Made by a program: the position numbers and the translations under genes
Assembly (NCBI RefSeq): GCF_011075055.1
Contig: NC_058151.1
Location: forward strand, 13,707,800 to 13,771,799
DNA from: Mangifera indica
Taxonomy: Eukaryota > Streptophyta > Magnoliopsida > Sapindales > Anacardiaceae
Direction of reading: 5' to 3'
Length of the DNA stretch: 64,000 nt
The notes under the pieces: model-generated
The model's input: only the letters and a program-made list of their open reading frames with translations
Told to the model about the DNA's origin: nothing
Database searches by the model: none
Shown here: positions 24,449 to 35,865 of the stretch, piece by piece
How the letters are laid out: each line of letters opens with the position of its first letter
How positions within the stretch are numbered: the first letter of the stretch is position 1

Positions 24449-24910
24449 TATGTAATATTTTCTTTTGGTGTGATGTTAGGGCACTTAGAAACAACATGCA
24501 TTCAATTTGGTGAGAAATTTTTAATATTTATTTGTGCTTTTTTTCTTTATTGATTAAAATCTTTCGTATTTATTTTTAGAATAAAATATTTAAATTTTTA
24601 ATATTCAGAGTTTTTCTTTTGAAGAGTGTTGTTTCATTCTTGCGCTAAAATAATAAAACAAACAGAAAACAATATCATTTTAGTTATGTTGAAGAGTAAT
24701 ATGCATATTTTTATTTACATCTCATATGATACAAATTCAATATTAACATAGTTTTATTAATGATATTGATATATGTTTATAGTATAGGTTCAAATTCAAT
24801 ATTAAATTCATGTATTTAGAATTTAAAAAATTATTTTTATACCAAAAAAATACTATAATAATTTTGCATTTGAGAGAATAAATGAAAATTACAATATTAA
24901 ATGAAAATTT

Positions 24911-25180
24911 TGTTATAAACAGCTCAACAGATATTGTCCGTTTTGGGCTTCAGGCCCGTACGGTTTTGTTCCTAAAACACGTCTATTCGAGGGGGGAGGC
25001 TGCAGGCTCAACCCCCGTAGGTTCGGGACCTGCATGGGTCACTCGATAGATATTGTTCTCTTTGGCCTTCAGGGCCTCAAGGTTTTCTTACGTGTCTATT
25101 AAGTTAAGGGCTTTTGACCCCTACCTATATACACGCTCAGTGGACTGTACGAGAGCGATGTGGGACTTCAGGTCACAACA
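24911..25180 (+). mobile_element. Small solo LTR (TRIM-like), 5'-TG...CA-3'
   Basis: A 270-bp insertion starting TGTTATAAAC and ending GTCACAACA, flanked by the 5-bp duplication AATTT (24906-24910 and 25181-25185). The empty site is visible in the homologous flank of copy D (about 36330), where AAAATTTAATATT is uninterrupted. Inside, two related halves each carry a 'gatattgt' plus 'ctttgg/gttttggg' block. A similar sequence style is common in plant TRIM/LTR families; the exact family is not assigned. Strand is arbitrary. Confidence 0.8.
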
Positions 25181-25259
25181 AATTTAATATTTTTCTAAAT
25201 TTATAACTATTAACTTAAAAAAATTTGAAGTCCACCTATTAAAAGTAAAAATTAATGGA

Positions 25260-25716
25260 AGACGTTAGTCTGAAGGGCATAAAAGTAATTTGATGCGTTA
25301 CGAAAGGAGAATAAAACCTGCCGGCATTGATTTAGAAAAAACAAATAAATGCAGACAGCGTGATGTCAGGAAAATTTTGCGTTATCTCATGTAAACGCAA
25401 CACGTGGAGCACGTCGTTTGACGAAATCAATTTTATGTCGATTTGTGGCGAACATCGGTGGGTCTATATCACTTGTGATGAACTCAACTAATAGTGTAGT
25501 GACACTTGGAGGGCTCTTTTGTCATTAAATTTCAATTTAAAAAAAATCTGTGAATAAAAAAATGATTTTTTATATATTAATACGAATTCAAACGGAAGTT
25601 GAAAACAGAAGATCAAGTCTTCTGGCCTTTGCACTTTCCATTTCACTTGCATTGAGAGAGAGTGTTTCTGTGAAAATCTTTATTCCTAAAGTTGTAAAAA
25701 AATCGGTGATCGCTTC
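25260..25716 (+). promoter_or_regulatory. G-box leader repeat, copy 1
   Basis: A promoter-like block conserved at 36.4-36.85, 48.3-48.77, 57.1-57.43 (degenerate) and 62.68-63.6 kb. It carries CACGTG (25401-25406) within 'aacgcaacacgtggagc', which is the core of plant G-boxes bound by bZIP/bHLH factors. A 'ttgcattgagagagagtg' leader-like string follows, just before a short ORF. Promoter activity is inferred. Confidence 0.45.
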
Positions 25717-25788
25717 ATGGCGATGACGACGACGACCGTGGCGGCGGCGATGACAAAGACGACGATGATGACACCTCCAGCAACGTAG
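25717..25788 (+). other. Ala/Thr-rich short ORF / first-exon candidate
   Basis: A 23-codon frame made of GAC/GCG trinucleotide repeats (Ala, Thr, Met) closing at TAG. The TAG overlaps a possible donor (ac|gtagga), so the frame may be a first exon, perhaps with a transit-peptide-like composition, splicing about 1.16 kb downstream to the LLGE exon at 26949. Phases match. Homologous copies at 36854, 48774 and 63621 differ mainly in repeat number. Confidence 0.35.
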
Positions 25789-25789
25789 G

Positions 25790-27020
25790 AGATATTTCTT
25801 ATCTCCTAAATTGGTTTTTATATTGTTTCAATAATTTGATTTATATTTTGGGCAAATCAAAGAAAAAAAGAAGGGATAATTCAAAAACTGAAGTACCGAT
25901 GAGTCAACTTAAAATGCAAAACTTTATTTATTGGGCTGGAGAACAAAACTAAAAAGCAATTATAGTTGAAAATTCTGTGTCTAATATCATAGGCTTCTTC
26001 GAAAAGGTATGAAAATGAGAAAATGATGGCTGAGCTTTGTTTGGTTGGTTTGTTATTATGCATTAAAAGTGGCATTTAAGTACAAGGGTGTTTTGGTCAT
26101 TTCACCGGATACAGGCAAAATAGTCATTTAAATCTTAAACTAACAGAAACTGATCATTTTAACCTCTGATGGGTGAAATTTTGGATTTTTAAAAGATAGT
26201 GGATATGAGGATTAAACAGTAAACTTGGGTGGCAATAAATCGTTTGGCCCCCACAAATAACCTAGCGAAATAAGACATGTTATTAAATACTTACTTAATG
26301 CTTGCAAAAAGGTGTAACAAATTTTTTATTTAATGAAATCCAAGCTCATAGATAAAATGCATGAAACATCCATATAATATTAATTGAAATAACAAAATAC
26401 ATAAAATCATAACAAATATAAAAATAACAATTTTATCCCTGATCTTCATACAATTGCTCGGCTTGATAATTGATTTTGTCACATATCTCGTAACTAATAT
26501 CTACCTATACAACCACATAAAATGAATGTACAAATAAAAACCATTTAATAACTAAATGACATTTGGGTTTCTTACACAAAACATAAAATTAAAGTTGGTG
26601 TTTCACCAATGAATCTTGGTGTGATCACAATTTGACACCCTCGTGCCTTAACATAGATTATTTACAAAGATTTCTATTATATAAACTGATATCGATATAT
26701 CTGACATTCTAGTGAAAGTAATTAACACTTTGTGTGTCTATTAATTTATTGTGTCTTATACACATCTTATACGACCTATTGGACTAACTTATTATGATAC
26801 ACTGGTCACATAAGGAATTTAGTCGCAATCTCTCCCTTACCACATATGTATAACTACGAGATTGTTAACTGAAAAAACCCTCTTTGAATGGTATGTGATG
26901 GAAGATTATGTAAGCATAAATGTATAGCACTTTGGGCATGTCTGGCAGGTTACTTGGTGAGCCGGGTGAAATTCAATTTTATCCCATTGTTTACTTTTTT
27001 GATACTACTTCAATTTTAAA
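25790..27020. repeat. 1.2-kb block shared with the edge repeats
   Basis: Recurs at 36.92-38.14, 48.85-50.07, 0.32-1.59 and 58.15-59.42 kb. The minus frame at 25881-26075 is retained in several copies but is AT-rich and low in information. No gene is recognised apart from the possible LLGE exon at the right end. Confidence 0.7.
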
Positions 27021-27887
27021 GGGAAAAGGACTATGTCCCACCTAACTTTTAGGCTAATCGCAAACCCACACCTACGAGAGATGAAAAACTCAAACTTTCA
27101 CCCATGACCAAACTTATGTTAATTCTTTCTGTTAAAGGGAGGGGTAAAATAGTTATTTTACTATTTATATTAAAAGTTATAAAGCTTATTATTCCCCCCT
27201 TAGGTTTTAGAAACTAACATTTCATCTTTACCTAAAGTTTTTAAACTTTAAAAAGTAGCATTTTCACCCCAAAACCTAGGGTTTTCATATTTTTCAAAAC
27301 TCAGCCGCCTCCATAACTTTCAAAAATAGTAGTTTTACCCCTACTCTTCAACTTTATCTTTCGACATTGTCTTCGGCCTCCTCTTTCTTCTGGTGCTATG
27401 ACGATGGCACAACGAAGAGATATTTATCTCCTCGTTGCACAACCCAGATGACGAAGGATGATGCTTTGTCGGTCTTCGTGTCTGGACAACGCAAAGACAA
27501 AGCATAGTCCTTTGTCTATTTTTTTAGATTTGGATGACGAGGCAATAAAAGTTATTCCTTCGTCGTCCTTTGTAGCCAAAGAAGGGAGATCGGTGAAAAG
27601 TGTCGGCTATCGGTGGTGACCAGAGAAGGAAGCAAACCCTAAGGGTGAAATTTAAACTTTTCAAACTTTAAGAATGAGTTGAAGTCTTAGTTTTTAAAAC
27701 CTAGAGGGGGGAAATGATAAAATTTTTGAAGTTTTAAAGTTTATATATAAAATGACAATTTTACCATTGTTGCTAATTGAAAATTTGGATTGCAATTTGG
27801 TCAAATGTGGGAGTTTGAATTTTTTATCTCCGGTTGGTGTGACCTTGAAATTGGGTTAAAATTTGGATAGGACATAGTCCTTTTCCC
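27021..27887. mobile_element. Non-autonomous Mutator-like element, copy 1
   Basis: 867 bp bounded by inverted GGGAAAAGGACTATGTCC / GGACATAGTCCTTTTCCC. Flanked by a perfect 9-bp duplication AATTTTAAA (27012-27020 and 27888-27896), the target size typical of Mutator-like elements. The central part is GC-richer (GACGAAGG-type) with no transposase. The unoccupied site is seen in both edge repeats near 1585 and 59415. Copies at 38145 and 50071 occupy the same site, so insertion preceded the unit duplication. Confidence 0.9.
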
Positions 27888-28516
27888 AATTTTAAATGAT
27901 TAAATTGCTTCAAAATCAAACCATAAAACTTTAACTTGCCCTCATTCTCTAATTAATTTTACCAGAACAACATATGAATCTACTAATCATATTCAAAATT
28001 ACAGCATAAATATCTAAATTTATATTAATTAAAATAGGGAGTCGCTTTCCCGTCTAAACCTTTTTCGGTAACAAATTTGACGTTTTACTTTTTTAAGCAA
28101 ATTATTTTTTTCATTCCAAAAACACCCCTCGTTTAATTTCTCAATCTTACCGTAGCATTTAGTCGATTAATTACCTACCTTTCACGTCGATTAATTGCCT
28201 ACCTTTCTCAACCTTAACTATACGCATTAAGATTAATTTATCTGTAATGAATAAAATCTATAGATTGAAAAACAGATATACTACAGATTGAATAAAATCT
28301 ATAGATTGAAAATGTTAATCTATGAATAAAATTGAAAAACATATTGAAAATCTATAAATTGAATAAAATTTATGAATAAAATCTACAAATTTTATAAAAT
28401 TTATTTTATAAAATCTATAAATTTACAAAATAATTAAATTTAAAATTGATTGATATATATGGAAAATAATGGATATATCGAAAACGGTATGTTTTTCTCA
28501 AAACGTTACGTTTTCT

Positions 28517-28980
28517 TAAAAGGGGTGCAGGAAAGTATTAAGGGGTGCGGGAAGGGAATGAAAATACAAACGAGTGTATAAAAATACAAATGGGTTCGTG
28601 AAAATGTGAAGGGTGCGACAATTGCTGGAAGGGTGCATGGAGGGTGTGGCAATTTCTGAAAGGGTGTGGCAATTGTTGAAAGGGTGTGTGGAGGGTGCGT
28701 CAATTTTTGAAAGGGTGCATGGAAGGGTGCGGCAATTTTCTGAAAGGTGCATGAATTATAAAAGGGGTGCATGAAAATAATAAACACAAAACGGGTGTGT
28801 AAAAATACAAACGGGTGCGTGACAATGTGAAGGGGTGAGTGAAAATACAAAACAAGTGCATAAAAACACAAACGGGTGCGTGAAATTGTGAAGGGGCGCG
28901 TGAAAATGTAAAGAGGTGCGTGAAAATATAAACGAGTGCGGGAAAAACAAAAGGGGTGCGGGAAAATTATAAAAAGGGTA
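28517..28980. repeat. GGGTGCG minisatellite, left arm
   Basis: Irregular tandem array of units such as 'gggtgcgtgaaaat' and 'agggtgcggcaattttctga'. The minus-strand His/Phe/Pro-rich ORFs here are products of the repeat. Confidence 0.85.
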
Positions 28981-29460
28981 TAGGAGAATTATAATATATT
29001 TATATAATAATATAATAATATATAATATAATATATATTAATAAAATATAATATATATTAATATAATATATTTATAATATAAATATAATATATTTATAATA
29101 TATAATAATTAATGTATATTGTAAAGGGGTTCGGGAGGAGAAATTTCTCCCTCACCCCTTTTTATAACCCCGCACCCCTTTATAAATTATAAAGGGGTGC
29201 GGGGATAAACTAGCTCGCGTTGGCGTTGCTTGCGTGCGGGAGCACGCGCGCTGGCTCTGCGCGTATTCTGGCGGGGGCACGCGTGCTAACTCTGCGTGCA
29301 GGTGCGAGAATGGGGTGCGGGATTTTAGTAAGGGGTGCGGGGGCGCTAGCGCGCGCGTGTAATACCCTCAGGTATGTTCCAGGGGTATTTATGTCTTTTG
29401 ACTCTATTTATAGATATTTCCCATTTTAAGTACATATATTTGTTTTACATGTATATGTGT

Positions 29461-29463
<3 letters not shown>

Positions 29464-29549
<86 letters not shown>
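29464..29549. repeat. (TA)n microsatellite
   Basis: 86 bases of uninterrupted TA. The Ile-Tyr ORFs on both strands are artefacts of it. Confidence 0.98.
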
Positions 29550-29552
<3 letters not shown>

Positions 29553-30100
29553 AAAGAAAAAGAAAAAAAAAAGAAAAGAAAAGGAAAAAGCCAAAGAGAA
29601 AAGGAGAAAGAGATAAGGCTTATTATATAATTTCCATCATTTTGCATCTTCTCCCGTAAAAAGCTCCAGTAGCCAGCCTCCTTTCATGTTCTTTTCTTTT
29701 GTTTTGTGAAGCCAAAGGAAGAAATTGAAGAAATATTGGGAGATAAAATAAAAAGAAAAAAAGAGAAGCACCTTGGAAGCTTTGGTAACCAAAGATCTCC
29801 TTCCTTTCCCTTTCATCTATGTTTATATGCATGTTATGTGAATATGTTAGTGTGTTTTGGTATTGATTTAAAATGATCTTGGTGATAAAGGAAACAAAAC
29901 AAGGAGAAGGAAGCCAACTTACAAAGATTTGGCTTAAAACAAGGTAAGGGATATCATCTTTGATATGTGACATGTTTTAGGCTTTTGGTTCCTTAGATCT
30001 ATGTTATAAATGTTGATTTTGATGTTGAGGAATATTGTTTTGCCATTTGGGATGTTTATGTATGTGATTTTGTTCATGGCAGAAAGTTGCATAATATTTA

Positions 30101-30665
30101 CAGTTTTTGCCACTGAGTTCGTCCCATGTTTTGGCTGCCTTTTTTGATGAATTATGAGTGCTATTATATCTTGTTGGAAAGCTCTTTGAATCCTCTTTCT
30201 AATGATATATAGCTTGTATGAATTAGAGATCATTTGGACTGTTAAATATTGTATAAACCGAAAGGACTGTTTTACTAAATAAACAGAGGAGGCAGTTTTG
30301 TCACTGAGTTTATCTCACGTTTTGACTGCCTTATCTATAGAATTATGAGTGCTATTATATCTTGTTGGAAAGCTCTTTGAATTATCTTTTCAGTGATATA
30401 TAGCTTGTATGAAGTGGGAATCATTTGGATTGTTAAATATTGCATGAAGCACAAGGACTGCTTATCAAATAAACAGAGGAGGCAGTTTTTGCCACTGACT
30501 TTATCTGCTGTTTTGACTGCCTGATTGAATGAATTATGAGTGCTATGATAGCTTTTTAGAAAGCTCTTTGAATATATAGCTTGCATGAATTAGGAACCGT
30601 TTGGACTGTGAAATTGTATGAAAAAGAAGGCTGCCCTGTCAAATGAACAGGGTGTGAACAGTATT
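30101..30665 (+). repeat. Three ~191-bp tandem repeats inside the LTR
   Basis: Each begins 'cagtttttgccactgag' or a close variant (30101, 30293, 30483) and includes 'aaagctctttgaat' and 'tatagcttg'. Copies are similar but diverged. The third is shorter. Confidence 0.8.
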
Positions 30666-31719
30666 TCACAGTTTGGAAAGGAAAAGAAAGAAAAGAAAGG
30701 AAAGGGAAAGAAAAGAAAGGAAAAGAAAGGAAAGGAAAGGAAAGGAAAAAAAAAAAAAGAAGAGAAAAAGAAAAGAAAGAAAAGCAAGAAAAGGTTGGGA
30801 CTCAAGATTCAAGGGTCGTCCCAAGAGTAATGTCTGGTGAATTATGAATAAATTTAGATGGAAGCAAAATTAGTAAGATATAAGACTCGCATGCATGCTA
30901 TAAACTATGAGGGGGCACTTTACACTACACCGCCCACAGTAGGGCACGTCCGTAGTAGGACATAGACCCCCAGTAGGGTCTGCTCGCAGTAGAGCTTAAT
31001 TCAGATTCAGAAATAGTGTAGTGAAAGAAAAAGAGCTTGAGCTTAGAAAAGTGCCAAATCCCTATAGTTAGCTTCCAGAAAGTATTAAATAGACACCAGA
31101 TGGGACAAAGTATGACCCAAATAGTAAAAAGGTGAACTAAATTACCCCCTCAATCTCTTATAGAGGTTAGGATGTGAGGTTGAGTCCCAAAAGTGAGTTA
31201 GAACAGGAAAGAAGATAGTTTACTTGATTCTTTCCCCTTACTGAGTGTTCTTATCACTCATTCCCTTTTCTTTTTTGATTGCAGGTACAGGTGATCGAGG
31301 TAGCTGCGAGGCAGGGTCAGGTCAGCGTAGGTAGATCCGGCTGGAGCAGGTTATCTCTGGTTTATATTACATGCATACAGTGGCATGTTCTTATCGACTT
31401 TTGATTTTTTGAGATTATGGTACAGTTACATATGATTACTTCCTGTTTTCAGATACTTTTAGATGAGTCTTCATATGAGTATATACATCTTTTGTTCGCT
31501 TCCAGATTTTCAGTTTTCTTGGAATACTTCCTAAACATTTTTAATGATGCGTTTATTTTAAAGTATTTTTAAAAAGAAAAAATAGACGCTCCAAATATTA
31601 ATTCGTAACATTTCTCCTTCGATGGGTAGTACTTCTAGGGAGGGATGTTACACGCGCGCCCACAAGTAACGCCAACACGCACGCAGCACCAGAGCGCGCG
31701 CGCCCGCTCGCACGCACAC

Positions 31720-32045
31720 GCACCCCTTACCAAAGTCCCACACCCTTTACCAAATTCCCGCACCCGCATCCACACCCTTTGTTATATTATATAAATATTA
31801 TATATTAATATAATATATAATATATAATATATTAATATATATTCCACGCAATGAGTTGCCGAACAGTTCCACGCACCCTTTCAGCAATTCCCGCACCCTT
31901 TCAACAATTCTCGCACCCTTTCAAAAACTGTCGCACCCTTTTTGCAATTGTCGCACCATTTCAGAAGCTGCTGCCGCACCGTCCAAGCACCCTTTCTGAA
32001 ATTCCCGCACCCGTTTCCATATTCCCGCACCCACACCCCTTTCCA
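31720..32045. repeat. CGCACCC minisatellite, right arm
   Basis: Inverted counterpart of 28517-28980, with units such as 'cgcaccctttcaacaattct'. Confidence 0.8.
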
Positions 32046-32623
32046 CAAGAAAACACACCGTTTCAAGAAAAACATACCGTTTTCGATATATGCATTGTTT
32101 TCTATATAAAAGAATCAATTATTTTATAAAAATTAATATATTTTTCAATTTGTAAATTTTATTCATTACAGATAATTTAAAAAAAAACTTAACATTTTCG
32201 ATATATAACAATCAATTATTTTATAAAATATTAATTTATTTTTTAATTTATAAATTTTATTCATTATAGATAATTTAGAGAAAAACGTAATATTTTTTAT
32301 ATATAAAAATAAATTATTTTATAAAATATTAATCTGTTTTTTAATTTATAAATATTACGATAGTTTAATCTTAATGCTTTTCATGAAAGGAGAGCAAATA
32401 ATCGGAGAAATGCTACGGTAAAGTGAGAAATTAGACGAAGGGTATTTTTGGAATGAAAACAACGGTTTGCTTAAAAAGGTAAAATGTAAAAATTGTTGTC
32501 GAAAAAGGTTTAAGCGGGAATGCAGCTGCCTATTTTAATTAATATCCCCTTTTCCCTAGTAAAGCTAATAAAAAAGAAACCCAATCTTCAATGAATTTGA
32601 AAGAAAGTAATTGAAGTTCTTAC

Positions 32624-32806
32624 AAATTTGACGAAGGCTTGGTTACGACTGGCACTGACATTGCACTTGGTGTTAACGATCTTACCGAAGGGTTTACAAA
32701 GCTGAAAGAGCTCTTTTTTTGTACACTCCCAGGGAAGGTTCTGGAGATGGAGAACCTTCGACGGGGTCTGAGTGTATCGAAACTGCGACTGGCTAGAGGT
32801 TGACAT
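32624..32806 (-). pseudogene. PTB exon 1, orphan copy 2
   Basis: 183-nt exon with ATG at 32806, an open frame (MSTSSQSQFRYTQTPSKVLH...) and an intact GT donor. Substitutions relative to the consensus include CTKKELFQLC. Only a little intron 1 follows before the 4.5-kb element ends, and no later PTB exon is attached. It could still act as a promoter plus first exon. Its upstream flank stops at 33250, where copy-I coding sequence is joined. Confidence 0.8.
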
Positions 32807-33247
32807 CTAGATTTTGAGGACTTTTAGGGTGTGAATTTTCTTTGGTTGTTTAGAAAATTTGGTGATTTTCTCAGAAAATTTTTTTCCCTAAGGTGATGAG
32901 TCAGTTTTTGTCAGGTGTTGCGAGTGTAGGATTTTATATTGGTTAGAAGATACATTTGTTTCAACAAAATTACTAATTTGAGCTTGCAACGAAATAGTCT
33001 CTAGCAATAATATGGGGAGGGTATTATTGGTATTAGAAGTCTCTCCAATTTTTTTTCTTCTATACTATCTCATAGTGCATGGATCTTGAACCAATCAGTA
33101 TTAACAGTCAACACGATATAATGAAAATTTAAAATAGGTTAATTAAATATATTTATTTTAATTAATTTATTAAAAAATATTTATCAAATATATTTATTAA
33201 ATAGTACTAAATCATAAAAGTTTTATGTTTTTTGTGTCTTCCTAACC

Positions 33248-33421
33248 TAACTCACATTTTTGTTTGGATTCCTAGTTAGATTGAAGGAAAGGGAGGTGAT
33301 ATATTATAGTGCTATGATGGGGATTATTGCCGGAATACTGCACTTTGTTCGAGAGGTTGAGCTAAAAGTTGACGAGAATCAAGGTAAAGGGGATGATAAT
33401 TCATTTGTTCTTTGTCTCTAG
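33248..33421 (+). pseudogene. Membrane-protein subfamily I: 3' exon fragment at a deletion junction
   Basis: The PTB-upstream sequence (cctaacctaactcaca) passes directly into the middle of the last exon (ttttgtttggattcctagttag). In the intact arrangement (39.83 versus 42.61 kb) these are about 2.8 kb apart. The joint shares ACA. The remaining frame, VIYYSAMMGIIAGILHFVREVELKVDE..., is open to TAG at 33421. Promoter and exons 1-2 are gone. Confidence 0.8.
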
Positions 33422-34690
33422 ATGATTTGTTTTTTTTATTTTGTGTTTAAAGCCATGCGAGGTTTTAAAATGTTCTACTCATGGTATAAATTTTTAATAT
33501 TTATTTGTGTTTATTGATTGAAACATTTCATATTTATTTTTATATAAGTGAAAATTAGAGTATCAAAATAAAAATCTTGTGAAGAATTTTTTTTTAAAAT
33601 TTTAATGGCATATCATTGTAATTTTTTATATAAAAATTAATTTGCGAGAGTTTAATTAGGAAATAAAATTAAGAAATGATTTGCCGTTGAATGCTTTGAT
33701 GATAAAAATATGACAAAATATTCTTAATATATAATTGTATTTGTATTTAAAACATTAATAAAATTATGTATACATATTTTTTTTATGGATATATATATGA
33801 TATATTATTATGTGATTAGATAATTTTAAACAGAGATAAAGTAATATCTAATCATATAATGATATGTCTGTATATCCAAATTATATATAAAAAATGTATA
33901 CACATAAATTGCTCTTAAAACATAATTCTTTTTATTATTTTTTTCTTCCATAATAATTGGGTGGACTTGAATTGAATTAGCTCGATTTGAATTTGTATTT
34001 GGTTTGACTTAAACCAAATTCAAGGTGAAGTTTTAAAATAGTAACGAGGTTGGAGTTCAACTTGCATATTCATTTGATGATATTATTCATCTCGCTGATG
34101 ATATTATATATCTTATCAACGATACTGTATATCACTTTAGTAATATAATTATCCTCCAAATAATCCTATTCATCTCGCCAATAAGCTTTTGAAAATATCT
34201 TCGAATAACTTAGATTCAACATGAATTCATTTGAAATTAAATATAATATTATTAATAAAAATTAATAGTGTTAACATATCTCATTTGTTGGTTTATATAA
34301 TTTTTGCTTAATTGAGGCTTGATCTCGACTAAATAACAAAGTTAAGTTGTTAATGACAATATTACCGTTGATGTTTTGAAAATCAGACAAAAACTGCCCT
34401 TAGGACTCACAAAATTACAATTTTGATAGAGCATCCTTATTGCATTTCATTGAGTGTTAAGAGTATAAAAAATAAATTATTAATAACATATTAATTAAAT
34501 TACATTTTGGACTATAGTTTCCGTTACAATTGGGGCATTTGGGAAAAAAATTAATAGTTGGTGGTTGGAAATATTTTCTTTAAATATTGGAGGAAACTAA
34601 GAAAAACAATTAATAATGAATATTTAAAGTAATTAACAAAATAAATTGTTTTGTTTTCTTATATATCCTTTGAAATCTGTCAGTCAAAAC
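33422..34690. other. Intergenic: shared 3' flank plus dispersed repeat
   Basis: 33422-33640 is the 3' flank of subfamily I. 33645-34215 matches the dispersed repeat at 5935-6470. Within it, a MITE-like palindrome (ttatgtatacatat ... atgtatacacataaatt) spans about 33768-33925. 34216-34690 is AT-rich with nothing recognised. Confidence 0.5.
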
Positions 34691-35016
34691 TTGAGATGAA
34701 TATTTATTTAAATAGTGGATCCGTTTTTTAATACCCACATTGATACTATTTATTTAAATGTATTAAATTTATTTTTATTAATTACTTAATCTCAACAATA
34801 AACTATTATTCAACTTTAATTAATGAAATAATCTAATTTATTATTTAAAAAAAATGATTGGTGATAAAGACTAAGGGTAATTACACAGCTCTTTATCAAA
34901 TTATCTTTTCTATTTGATTTGTTTGAATCATTATCATTTTGAATGAATTCTAAGTTATCTTTTACAGTTTGAAATAAACTAAAATTTCTCTTTCTCAGAA
35001 ATATTCTCCTGCAAAG

Positions 35017-35024
35017 TATATAAA
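35017..35024 (+). promoter_or_regulatory. TATA box of copy D
   Basis: TATATAAA 66 bases before the exon-1 ATG, inside a ~150-bp upstream block conserved among the copies (ttatcttttacagtttgaaa, ctttctcagaaatattctcc). The ATG at 35029 lies only 12 bases after the TATA start and so is unlikely to be in the mRNA. Confidence 0.6.
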
Positions 35025-35082
35025 GAATATGCAGGCTAGAGAAGAACTAATTTCTAGTTCTTCTCACTTTGTTTGGCTGAAG

Positions 35083-35865
35083 ATGGACGAAGAGCAGCTG
35101 CAGCATCTCACTGTGGACATGAGGAGAGAAATTTGCGCCACAGTACTTATTCTATTTGATCAATTTTAAACTTTTATCTAATTATATTTTTTTATTATTT
35201 TTTCTAATTTTTTGGTTTTAATCTTCCAGTTTGTTGTTACTGTTCACCCAAAACTGGGTTTACTCCTGTCCATTGCAATTTTAGTTTCACAATCTTCTTA
35301 TAATTATAAGAAGAGAGTGTTTGTTGGAGCTGTATTTGCATTTTTAATAAGTTATATTGCATTCATCTGTTTTCAACTAGCCAAGACAAAGATGACGAAT
35401 GCCTTTAAATATTTACAAGAGGTAGTATAAAGCTTCAGATATCTGGGCAAGTATCAGATATAATCTTTGAAATTTTATCTAACTAAATTTTGTTTCTGGT
35501 TTCAGATGAAAGATTTGGAAAATCTGAAACAATGTAATGATTCCGAGGTTATTATATGTTACAAGTATGAATGAATTTGAAATTTAGTAATTTAATTTTA
35601 TTGTCATTTTAACTTCTTTTTTTTTGTTTTTGTATTTCAGTATTTTTATGACCCTCCTGTCAAAGTGTTTGGATGGCAACCATTTCATTCAATGGTAATA
35701 ATTTTAGCCTTTGATCTGTGGATAATATTTATGTTTAAGGATATAGAATGGAATTCATGGATATACCCATGTACTATACTGGGGATTATTAGCGGAATCA
35801 CGAACTTTATCAGAGGGGTTGAGTTAAAAGTTGATGAGCATCAATGTCAAGGGGATGCTAATTAA
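35083..35865 (+). CDS. Small four-segment membrane protein, copy D (only intact copy)
   Basis: Four exons: 35083-35142, 35230-35421, 35506-35547 and 35641-35865, all with GT-AG borders and compatible phases, giving 172 residues. N-terminal cytosolic-looking helix MDEEQLQHLTVDMRREICAT. Hydrophobic segments lie at about residues 22-42, 50-70, 113-131 and 140-158. Charged links are QLAKTKMTNAFKYLQEMKD and the C-terminal ELKVDEHQCQGDAN. The third exon is a 14-residue micro-exon (MKDLENLKQCNDSE). I do not recognise the family and can only call it a small multi-pass membrane protein. An alternative ATG at 35029 would add 18 in-frame residues, conserved in several copies, but it sits too close to the TATA box. 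Every other copy in the window has at least one disabling change. Confidence 0.7.

Larger units (their letters stand above)
29358..31652 (+). mobile_element. Solo LTR, Ty3/Gypsy type (2.3 kb)
   Basis: Starts TGTAATACCCTC and ends GGGATGTTACA, the terminal signature common in plant chromovirus LTRs (TGTAACACCCC...). The 3' part has the typical 'gattgcaggtacaggtgatcgaggtagctgc' style. It lies within the GC-rich core of the 4.5-kb element. Its flanks are (GC)n, so the expected 5-bp duplication cannot be fixed. No gag, pol or second LTR, hence solo. It includes (TA)n at 29464-29549, three ~191-bp tandem repeats at 30101-30665 and a GAAAG-rich tract at 30676-30795. Confidence 0.75.
28022..32545. 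mobile_element. 4.5-kb element with long terminal inverted repeats
   Basis: Ends are a perfect 17-bp inverted pair, ATATTAATTAAAATAGG / CCTATTTTAATTAATAT. Similarity extends inwards for at least 150 bp (TAAACCTTTTTCG, TTCATTCCAAAAA, TTACCGTAGCATTT) and then through GGGTGCGG-type minisatellites (28517-28980 versus 31720-32045) to GC-rich inner regions. It interrupts PTB intron 1 of this unit, compared with the uninterrupted sequence at about 39135 and 51075. No target duplication longer than 2 bp is clear and no transposase was found. About 2.3 kb of it is a nested solo LTR. Confidence 0.8.

Noticed and set aside
28506..28950. His/Pro/Phe-rich minus-strand ORFs, and a possible CRISPR-like array
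   Set aside because: The array is an irregular minisatellite without constant repeat and spacer lengths, in plant nuclear DNA. The ORFs only reflect the repeat.
29374..29647. Ile-Tyr repeat ORFs on both strands
   Set aside because: Translations of an 86-bp TA tract and adjoining purine-rich simple sequence.
30590..30830. Lys/Glu-rich and Phe/Ser-rich ORFs
   Set aside because: GAAAG-type purine tract inside the solo LTR.
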